Below are positions 6,416 through 11,555 of a stretch of DNA of 11,555 nt, piece after piece. Position numbers and translations under genes: made by a program. How positions within the stretch are numbered: position 1 is the first letter of the stretch; the number at the start of each line of letters is the position of its first letter. Source of the stretch: an uncultured Clostridia bacterium (GTDB taxonomy: Bacteria; Bacillota; Clostridia; Oscillospirales; Acutalibacteraceae). Under the pieces are notes generated by a model that had not been told where the DNA came from, ran no database searches, and was given only the letters and a program-made list of their open reading frames with translations. The stretch lies in contig CANRDH010000035.1 in NCBI GenBank assembly GCA_947629295.1, positions 1-11,555 on the forward strand, read 5' to 3'.

Positions 6416-9400
6416 ATGAAAAAGTATTTGAAAAAAACATTGTCCGTTATTTTGTCACTGATCATTATTGCAAGCGGCAGTATATTTATATTTCCGCAAA
6501 TAACAGGAACATCCGCAAGCGTCAATGCCGCAGATATTCCCGAAACTTCAGAATATAACGAAACGAGTGACAGCAACACCGATATTCCTGCAAAGGATGA
6601 GGAGGTAAAACCTCGGGAGATAAGGCTGAGTAAATCCTCTCTGACCCTTGAGAAGGGTAAAAACGAAATTCTTACTGCTGAGGTTCTCCCCGAAGACGCA
6701 GCGGACAAAACTGTGATATGGTCAAGCTCAGACGATAATATCGCCACAGTAACCGACGGAGCAGTTACAGCAATTTCCGGAGGCTCGGCAGAAATAACTG
6801 CAAAAACTGCAAACGGTCTTACTGCTGTATGCAATGTGACCGTTACCGCAGCAGCAGAGGAAATTAAACTCAGCCAAACATCTATAACTCTCGACAAAGG
6901 AAAAACCGCGGTTCTTACCGCCGAAATATTACCGGAGGATACGTCAGACAAAACCGTTACATGGTCAAGCTCTGATGAAAATGTTGCAATTGTATCCAAT
7001 GGAACAGTTATTGCAATTTCCGGGGGTACAGCAGATATAACCGCTGCTTCCCCGAACGGACTTACTGCCGTGTGCAGAGTAACCGTTACGGTACCTGCCG
7101 AAAGTATTACCATCGGGCAGACTTCCCTTACCCTTGAAAAAGGAGAAACCTGTACGCTTGTTGCAAAGGTTTACCCTCAGGATACAACAGATAAGTCCGT
7201 AAAATGGTCAACCTCCGACCTAAGTGTTGTATCGGTAAACGGCGGTAAAATAACCGCAAAGGCACCCGGTACGGCTATTATCACGGCAAGCACAGCAAAC
7301 GGAAAAACGGCTTCATATACCGTAAAGGTAGTGATTATGCCGGAAAGCATTAAGCTCGACAAGTCATCCTTAACTCTTGAGAAGGGGAAATCACAGAACC
7401 TGAAGGTAACCTTAAACCCCGGTAATACAACAGAAAAGGCGGTCACTTGGTCAACATCCAACAGCAATGTTGTAACCGTATCCAAAGGCAAAATTACCGC
7501 TAAGGCCGCAGGTACAGCAACCGTTACAGTAAGTACCGTCAACGGAAAAACCGCTAAATGTACAATCAAAGTCATTGTAAAGCCGACAAGCGTAAAGCTT
7601 AGTAAAACCTCTGTAACACTCGGAAAGGGAAAAACATATACGCTCAAAGCTGAATTGTACCCCAAAGATACGACAGAAAAAAAGATTACATGGACAAGCT
7701 CAAACAATAAGGTGCTGTCGGTATCTAATGGCAAGCTTACGGCAAAATCGCTCGGTACAGCCACAATCACTGTAAAAACATCAAACGGTAAAACAGCTAA
7801 ATGCACCGTCAAGGTTGCCATTCTTGCAACAAGTGTTAAACTGAGCAAAACCACGGTATCCATCGCCAAAGGAAAAACTTACAAGCTTACGGCAACTGTA
7901 AATCCGAATAATACTACATACAAAAATGTTACATGGACAAGCTCAAATACAAAGGTTGCCACCGTACAAAACGGAAAAATTACTGCCAAAGCGGTCGGTA
8001 CAGCTACAATTACCGCAAAAACCTCTAACGGTAAAACCGCAGCCTGCAAGGTCACTGTCAGAATATACCCCACCTCAATCAAGCTGAATAAAACTTCTCT
8101 TTCTATCTGCAAAGGAAAAACCGCAACACTAAGCGCGACTATTTCTCCCGCTGACGCTACACTGAAGAATGTTTCCTGGACAAGCTCTGACTCTAAAATT
8201 GTTACGGTAAACAACGGAAAAATTACCGCAAAAAATGTAGGTACAGCAACTATAACCGCAAAAACCTCAAACGGTAAAAAAGCAACCTGTAAAGTTTCCG
8301 TCAAATACATGCCGACAAAAATCAGTCTCAGTAAAACTTCACTCACTCTCAAAGCAGGAAGCTCCACTACACTCAAGACAACGCTTACACCGAATAAAAA
8401 TGTTATTAGCACTGTTTCGTGGTCAAGCTCTGATAACGCTATTGCCACCGTAAATAATGGCAAAATTACAGCCAAAAAAGCGGGTACCGTCGTTATAACG
8501 GCAAAAACAGCTAACGGAAAAACTGCGAAATGCACTGTGAAAGTGTATATCGTGAATTATAACCAAGCCTATACTCCGGAGCAGGTATATAAGGATATTT
8601 CTTATCTGCAATCCTCCTACCCTGATATCATAAAGGTATCTACAATAGGAAAAAGTGTTAAAAAACGTGATATAAAGCTTATACAGCTCGGAAAGGGAAG
8701 CAAGAAGGCACTCATAGTCGGAGGTATTCATGCAAGAGAGCATATTACTGTGTCATTTGTTATGCGCTCAATAGAAGAATATGCCGACGCTTACTGTAAC
8801 AACAAGAGCTATGGCGGCTACAACATACGAAGTCTTCTTGATAAATACACCCTTTATCTTGTCCCGATGTCCAATCCGGACGGAACACAGATTGCAAATA
8901 CAAGTGAAAAACCTTTGTATGTTTCGCCTTATTTTGAAAATGACAGCTATAAGGGAAATGCAAACGGAGTAAACCTCAACAGGAATTTTCCCTTCTGCTG
9001 GGAAGGTGCAACCGACGGATTAAATAAAAATCAGACAAATTACAGAGGTCCGTCCGCAGGCTCGGAGCCGGAAACTAAGGCTATAATCGATTTGTGCTCT
9101 AAAAATAATTTCCAATTCATGCTGAGTATGCATATTCTCGGCGGCGGAATTTATTGGAGAGACGCCGGAAACGGAACAATAAATAATGATTATAAGCTTG
9201 CGTCGGGTCTATCTAAAAAGTGCGGGTATCTGCTGTTTGAAAATACTACGGTTAAATCCGAATATGCAGGCGGACTTGAAAACTGGTTCAGGTACAAGTA
9301 TAAAAAACCCGGTTTTTGCATAGAGATGATTCCGTTCAGATGTTACGATTTGTCAGAAACCTACAAAGGCTATAATACATATTTTGAAAAATCTATTGAC

Positions 9401-9448
9401 TGGTCAAATACAAAATACACCTTTGCGGAGGCAATGCGTGTTATGTAA
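6416..9448 (+). CDS. Exported protein with eight Big_2 Ig-like domains and a C-terminal M14 zinc peptidase
   Basis: A 1010-residue exported protein. The signal peptide covers about 1-39 (hydrophobic core 9-26, likely cleavage after NAA), then an acidic Ser/Thr linker (40-66). Eight Big_2 domains begin near 68, 149, 230, 311, 391, 472, 553 and 634, with a period of about 81 residues. Each has the pattern S-L-T-L-x-K-G-K, W-x-S-S, G-K-I-T-A-K, G-T-A-x-I-T and N-G-K-T-A. The peptidase spans about 712-1010. Zinc ligands are H772 and E775 (HAREH) and H906 (SMHILGG); the substrate-binding pair is N855-R856 (NLNRNF) and the general base is E970 (CIEMI). NPDG (820-823), GPSAGSEPETKA (878-889) and GGLENWF (952-958) resemble M14C gamma-D-glutamyl-diamino acid endopeptidases, so the likely substrate is cell-wall peptide. 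No sortase motif, dockerin or C-terminal membrane helix was seen; the repeats may hold it to the wall. AGGGGGG precedes the ATG by 7 bases. Confidence 0.9.
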   Translation: MKKYLKKTLSVILSLIIIASGSIFIFPQITGTSASVNAADIPETSEYNETSDSNTDIPAKDEEVKPREIRLSKSSLTLEKGKNEILTAEVLPEDAADKTVIWSSSDDNIATVTDGAVTAISGGSAEITAKTANGLTAVCNVTVTAAAEEIKLSQTSITLDKGKTAVLTAEILPEDTSDKTVTWSSSDENVAIVSNGTVIAISGGTADITAASPNGLTAVCRVTVTVPAESITIGQTSLTLEKGETCTLVAKVYPQDTTDKSVKWSTSDLSVVSVNGGKITAKAPGTAIITASTANGKTASYTVKVVIMPESIKLDKSSLTLEKGKSQNLKVTLNPGNTTEKAVTWSTSNSNVVTVSKGKITAKAAGTATVTVSTVNGKTAKCTIKVIVKPTSVKLSKTSVTLGKGKTYTLKAELYPKDTTEKKITWTSSNNKVLSVSNGKLTAKSLGTATITVKTSNGKTAKCTVKVAILATSVKLSKTTVSIAKGKTYKLTATVNPNNTTYKNVTWTSSNTKVATVQNGKITAKAVGTATITAKTSNGKTAACKVTVRIYPTSIKLNKTSLSICKGKTATLSATISPADATLKNVSWTSSDSKIVTVNNGKITAKNVGTATITAKTSNGKKATCKVSVKYMPTKISLSKTSLTLKAGSSTTLKTTLTPNKNVISTVSWSSSDNAIATVNNGKITAKKAGTVVITAKTANGKTAKCTVKVYIVNYNQAYTPEQVYKDISYLQSSYPDIIKVSTIGKSVKKRDIKLIQLGKGSKKALIVGGIHAREHITVSFVMRSIEEYADAYCNNKSYGGYNIRSLLDKYTLYLVPMSNPDGTQIANTSEKPLYVSPYFENDSYKGNANGVNLNRNFPFCWEGATDGLNKNQTNYRGPSAGSEPETKAIIDLCSKNNFQFMLSMHILGGGIYWRDAGNGTINNDYKLASGLSKKCGYLLFENTTVKSEYAGGLENWFRYKYKKPGFCIEMIPFRCYDLSETYKGYNTYFEKSIDWSNTKYTFAEAMRVM
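6617..8545 (+). repeat. Eight tandem coding repeats (Big_2 units of about 243 bases)
   Basis: The eight Ig-like domains are encoded head to tail at about 81 codons each. Nucleotide similarity is highest at the 3' ends of the units; for example, units 6 and 7 share accgcaaaaacctc followed by aacggtaaaa. Units 4-8 resemble each other more than units 1-3, which suggests later duplication of the lysine-rich part. Such arrays can change copy number by recombination. Confidence 0.8.
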
Positions 9449-9487
9449 ACTGCTTTAATGCAAAGCCTGTAAAAAAAATTAATACAG

Positions 9488-9525
9488 CCGACCCTCGATA
9501 ATAATATATTACCGAAGGTCGGTTT
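9488..9525 (+). terminator. Intrinsic terminator after the Ig-repeat/M14 peptidase gene
   Basis: CCGACC (9488-9494 region) pairs with GGTCGG (9517-9522), extended by three further pairs around one mismatch to arms 9488-9497 and 9513-9522 with a 15-base A+T loop. TTTATTTA follows. It begins 40 bases after the stop codon. Confidence 0.75.
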
Positions 9526-9594
9526 ATTTATGGTATATTAAGCACTCATACTTAATTTCAGGCTATATTTACCATCAAACACTTCTCGATGCAT

Positions 9595-9633
9595 AAAAAG
9601 ATATCCCCCGATTCAGTCCGGGGGATATCTTTT
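9595..9633. terminator. Bidirectional terminator between convergent genes
   Basis: A nearly perfect inverted repeat: AAAAGATATCCCCCG (9596-9610) with CGGGGGATATCTTTT (9619-9633) and an 8-base loop. A and T tracts flank the GC-rich core, so it gives a terminator on both strands. On the minus strand it lies 12 bases after the rpmB stop and ends the ribosomal protein transcript. On the plus strand it backs up the terminator at 9488-9525. Confidence 0.93.
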
Positions 9634-9645
9634 ATAAAAATTGTA

Positions 9646-9834
9646 TTAGACTGCTCTTGTAACCTTGCCTGAACGCAGACAACGGGTGCATACATTAACT
9701 CTCTTGGGTGTGCCGTTTACGATTGCCTTTACCTTGACAACATTCGGCTTCCAAGCTCTGTTTGAGCGTCTATGTGAGTGAGATACTTTAATACCGAAAG
9801 TAACTCCCTTATTGCAAATTTCACACTTTGCCAT
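9646..9834 (-). CDS. rpmB: 50S ribosomal protein L28, zinc-binding form
   Basis: Structural protein of the large ribosomal subunit, 62 residues, the normal size for Firmicutes L28. The sequence starts MAKCEICNKG and has the conserved SHSHRRSNRAWKPN segment (18-31). Two Cys-x-x-Cys pairs, C4/C7 and C49/C52, form the zinc ribbon of the cysteine-containing (C+) paralogue, which is used when zinc is sufficient. The start is ATG with AGGAGG 7 bases upstream. It lies 54 bases after rplL on the same strand with no terminator between, so it is probably the last gene of the rplJ-rplL transcript. This is an unusual place, since rpoB often follows rplL. Confidence 0.96.
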   Translation of the reverse strand: MAKCEICNKGVTFGIKVSHSHRRSNRAWKPNVVKVKAIVNGTPKRVNVCTRCLRSGKVTRAV

Positions 9835-9888
9835 GATTGCACCTCCTTAGGGTGTATATGTCTTACCGCAAAATTAAGCAATTTTAAA

Positions 9889-10263
9889 TTACTTAATCTC
9901 AACCTCTGCGCCAACCTCTGCAAGCTTAGCCTTGATAGCCTCAGCGTCATCCTTGCTGATACCTTCTTTAAGTGTCTTCGGAGCTTCGTCAACAACAGCC
10001 TTAGCATCCTTAAGTCCAAGACCGGTAATCTCACGAACAACCTTTATAACCTTGATTTTCTCTGCGCCTGCTGCCTTAAGGATAACATCAAACTCTGTCT
10101 TTTCCTCAGCTGCTGCGCCACCCTCAGCGGGAGCTGCTACTGCAACCGCTGCTGCTGCGGATACGCCAAACTCGTCCTCGACTGCGTGTACAAGCTCTGA
10201 AAGCTCGAGAACAGTAAGACCCTTCAATTCTTCTACAATATTAGTAACCTTTTCTGATGCCAT
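9889..10263 (-). CDS. rplL: 50S ribosomal protein L7/L12
   Basis: Stalk protein of the large subunit; dimers bound to L10 recruit translation GTPases. The 124 residues show the N-terminal dimerisation and L10-binding helices (1-33, with LTVLELSELVHAVEDEFGV), an Ala/Gly-rich flexible hinge (about 34-53), and the globular C-terminal domain with the factor-binding segment GLGLKDAKAVVDEAP (81-95) ending in VEIK. Full-length and typical. The start is ATG with GGAGG upstream, 39 bases after the rplJ stop. It is transcribed with rplJ and shares its leader control. Confidence 0.98.
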   Translation of the reverse strand: MASEKVTNIVEELKGLTVLELSELVHAVEDEFGVSAAAAVAVAAPAEGGAAAEEKTEFDVILKAAGAEKIKVIKVVREITGLGLKDAKAVVDEAPKTLKEGISKDDAEAIKAKLAEVGAEVEIK

Positions 10264-10302
10264 GATAGTTTACCTCCAAATTTAAGATTTAGTTTCCTTT
10301 GA

Positions 10303-10839
10303 TTATGCTTCAGCCGGAGCCTCAGCCGAATCGGCAACAGCCTCTCCGTTTTCTTTGTCAACAATAGCCTGTACGGCTCTTGCGAAAGATGCAATAGGTG
10401 CCTGGAAAGCGCCGAGTACATTTGCGAGGAGAACCTCTCTGCTCGGAAGCTTTGCAAGACTCTGGATTTTTTCAAGACTTATTACATCATTATCGAGATA
10501 TCCGGTCTTAACTGCAAAGGTCTTATGACCGTCTGCAAATTTCTGGAGAATACGGGCAGCAGCCACATAATCCTCATCACTTGTAGCTATTGCGGAAGTA
10601 CCGTTAAGCACCTCGTCAATACCTGTAAGTCCTGCCTTTTCAGCCGCACGCTTTATCAGGGTGTTCTTTACAACGGTGTACTTAACTCCTGCTTCACGCA
10701 GATCCTTACGAAGCTTTGTATCCTCATCAACGGTTATACCTTCATAAGAAACTATAACACCGGCTACCGAACCCTGAATTCTTTCAGCAAGATCAGCAAC
10801 GATCTGCTGTTTCTGCTCTAAAACCTTCTGACTTGGCAA
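10303..10839 (-). CDS. rplJ: 50S ribosomal protein L10
   Basis: Base of the ribosomal stalk: it binds 23S rRNA through its N-terminal domain and L7/L12 dimers through its C-terminal helix. The 178 residues start MPSQKVLEQKQQIV and include the conserved VKYTVVKNTLIKRAAE (52-67) and the family's PSREVLLANVLGAFQAP segment (132-148). The C-terminal tail is acidic and Ala-rich. The start codon is TTG (10837-10839), set by a strong AAGGAGG 9 bases upstream; no ATG is better placed. In Firmicutes the L10-L12 complex represses its own operon by binding the leader RNA, and a matching leader with an attenuator lies immediately upstream here. Confidence 0.97.
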   Translation of the reverse strand: MPSQKVLEQKQQIVADLAERIQGSVAGVIVSYEGITVDEDTKLRKDLREAGVKYTVVKNTLIKRAAEKAGLTGIDEVLNGTSAIATSDEDYVAAARILQKFADGHKTFAVKTGYLDNDVISLEKIQSLAKLPSREVLLANVLGAFQAPIASFARAVQAIVDKENGEAVADSAEAPAEA

Positions 10840-10987
10840 AACAATTCACCTCCTTGAAATATGACGCAAAAAGCGCCCTCCCATTTCCCGAGAAGGCGCA
10901 TAATTATACACTATAACTATAAACGCTCACCTCGGCAGGCGGGAAACCCATTATGCATAATGCACCTGCTGTCTTTGGTCAACAGCA
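10840..10987 (-). ncRNA. L10 leader RNA (autoregulatory leader of rplJ-rplL)
   Basis: The minus-strand transcript carries the L10 leader hallmarks: GACCAAAGACAGCAGGTGC (10962-10980) and, about 20 bases on, CCGCCTGCCGAGGTGAG (10926-10942). GCAGG pairs with CCTGC, and a 14-base palindrome CATTATGCATAATG (10949-10962) forms the apical stem. L10 with L7/L12 is known to bind this structure. An intrinsic terminator at 10868-10899 lies between the binding region and the rplJ start, so control is probably by transcription attenuation, as shown for Bacillus subtilis. I could not confirm the antiterminator pairing by eye. Confidence 0.88.
10868..10899 (-). terminator. Attenuator terminator in the L10 leader
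   Basis: On the minus strand GCGCCTTCTC (10890-10899) pairs with GGGAGGGCGC (10873-10882) over 10 base pairs including G-U pairs, with a 7-base loop, followed by five T (10868-10872). It lies upstream of the rplJ Shine-Dalgarno, so it works as a regulated attenuator rather than an operon end. Confidence 0.88.
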
Positions 10988-10993
10988 ACACAT

Positions 10994-11022
10994 ATTTTAG
11001 CACATCAATGCGCTTATGTCAA
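10994..11022 (-). promoter_or_regulatory. Predicted internal sigma-A promoter upstream of the L10 leader
   Basis: On the minus strand a perfect TTGACA (11017-11022), a 17-base spacer and TAAAAT (10994-10999, 5/6 match). It lies 11 bases after the rplA stop and would start transcription near 10987, just before the conserved leader. rplJ-rplL-rpmB can therefore be made separately from rplA as well as by read-through; no terminator is seen after rplA. Confidence 0.85.
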
Positions 11023-11033
11023 GTATTTTTTTA

Positions 11034-11555
11034 TCAAACCGCACCGTTGATTTTCGACGGATTAATCTTTACAGACGGACCCATCGTTGTCGTAACTGCA
11101 CAGGATTTGATATACTGACCCTTTGAAGCAGCAGGCTTAGCCTTAATAATAGCGCCGATAAGAGCCTCAAAGTTTTCATTAATCTTTTCAGTACCGAAGG
11201 AAACCTTACCAATCGGGCAGTGAATGATATTGGTCTTATCAAGACGGTATTCAATCTTACCTGCCTTTGCCTCCTTGACAGCTCTGGCTATATCAGGAGT
11301 TACTGTGCCTGCCTTCGGGTTAGGCATAAGTCCTCTCGGACCGAGAACCTTACCAAGACGTCCTACAAGTCCCATCATATCGGGTGTTGTTATAAGTACG
11401 TCAAAATCCATCCAGCCCTCGCTCTGAATCTTTTGTGTAAATTCCTCAGCGCCTACATATTCAGCGCCTGCTTCCTGAGCCTTCTGTACATTATCGCCCT
11501 TGCATATAGCAAGAACTCTTACCTGCTTACCTGTACCGTTAGGAAGAACGATTGC
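11034..11555 (-). CDS. rplA: 50S ribosomal protein L1 (5' end beyond the window)
   Basis: Protein of the L1 stalk of the large subunit, which contacts deacylated tRNA at the E site. The last 173 residues are visible and the reading frame runs off the right edge without a start, so roughly the first 55-60 residues of the usual ~230 are missing. Family segments present include IVLPNGTGKQVRVLAICKG at the edge, DFDVLITTPDMMGLVGRLGK, VLGPRGLMPNPKAGTVT, and the C-terminal region up to TMGPSVKINPSK. An internal ATG at 11409-11411 is a methionine within the domain and not the start. L1 is normally encoded after rplK, which should lie just outside. In many bacteria L1 also represses its own mRNA. Confidence 0.97.
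   Translation of the reverse strand, partial: AIVLPNGTGKQVRVLAICKGDNVQKAQEAGAEYVGAEEFTQKIQSEGWMDFDVLITTPDMMGLVGRLGKVLGPRGLMPNPKAGTVTPDIARAVKEAKAGKIEYRLDKTNIIHCPIGKVSFGTEKINENFEALIGAIIKAKPAASKGQYIKSCAVTTTMGPSVKINPSKINGAV

Noticed and set aside
6400..8535. Three consecutive minus-strand open frames opposite the Ig repeats, with repeated hydrophobic segments resembling membrane helices
   Set aside because: They mirror the repetitive Thr/Lys-rich coding strand (ACC and AAA read in reverse give hydrophobic residues), so the repeats and hydrophobicity are artefacts of the sense gene.
9846..9876. Possible promoter (TTGCTT, 17 bases, TATACA) on the minus strand before rpmB
   Set aside because: The start point would fall inside the rpmB Shine-Dalgarno, leaving no usable leader, and both hexamers are weak matches.

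Overview
The window looks like chromosomal DNA from a low- to mid-GC Gram-positive anaerobe of class Clostridia, probably a gut Oscillospirales/Ruminococcus-like organism. This is inferred from A+T-rich intergenic DNA, strong AGGAGG-type ribosome binding sites, NfnAB, a BspA-type leucine-rich repeat protein, Big_2-repeat surface proteins, and a Firmicutes-style L10 leader. No similarity search was possible, so the genus is a guess.

Left part (1-3650, all minus strand). An AraC-family regulator is followed after 17 bases by a membrane-anchored leucine-rich repeat protein, whose Shine-Dalgarno sequence lies at the regulator's stop codon. The pair should be one transcript, closed by a strong terminator at 857-902. 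Beyond it, from its own promoter, comes the ATPase of a MacB/LolD-type ABC transporter; its permease is not in the window.

Middle (3651-9530). A 390-base divergent intergenic region holds the regulator promoter on one strand and an extended -10 promoter for nfnA-nfnB on the other. nfnAB encodes the electron-bifurcating NADH-dependent reduced ferredoxin:NADP+ oxidoreductase. After a hairpin terminator comes a 1010-residue exported protein with eight tandem Big_2 immunoglobulin-like domains and a C-terminal M14 zinc peptidase resembling gamma-D-glutamyl-diamino acid endopeptidases.

Right part (9595-11555, minus strand). The end of a ribosomal protein operon is present: rplA (cut by the window edge), an internal promoter, an L10 leader with an intrinsic attenuator, rplJ (TTG start), rplL and then rpmB, closed by a bidirectional terminator. 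rpoB does not follow rplL, which is the more usual order.

No mobile element, CRISPR array, tRNA or rRNA was seen. The least ordinary items are the Ig-repeat/M14 fusion with its gradient of charge along the repeats, the leucine-rich repeat membrane protein with a very basic cytoplasmic tail coupled to an AraC regulator, and rpmB at the end of the rplJL transcript. None of these amounts to a clearly new system.
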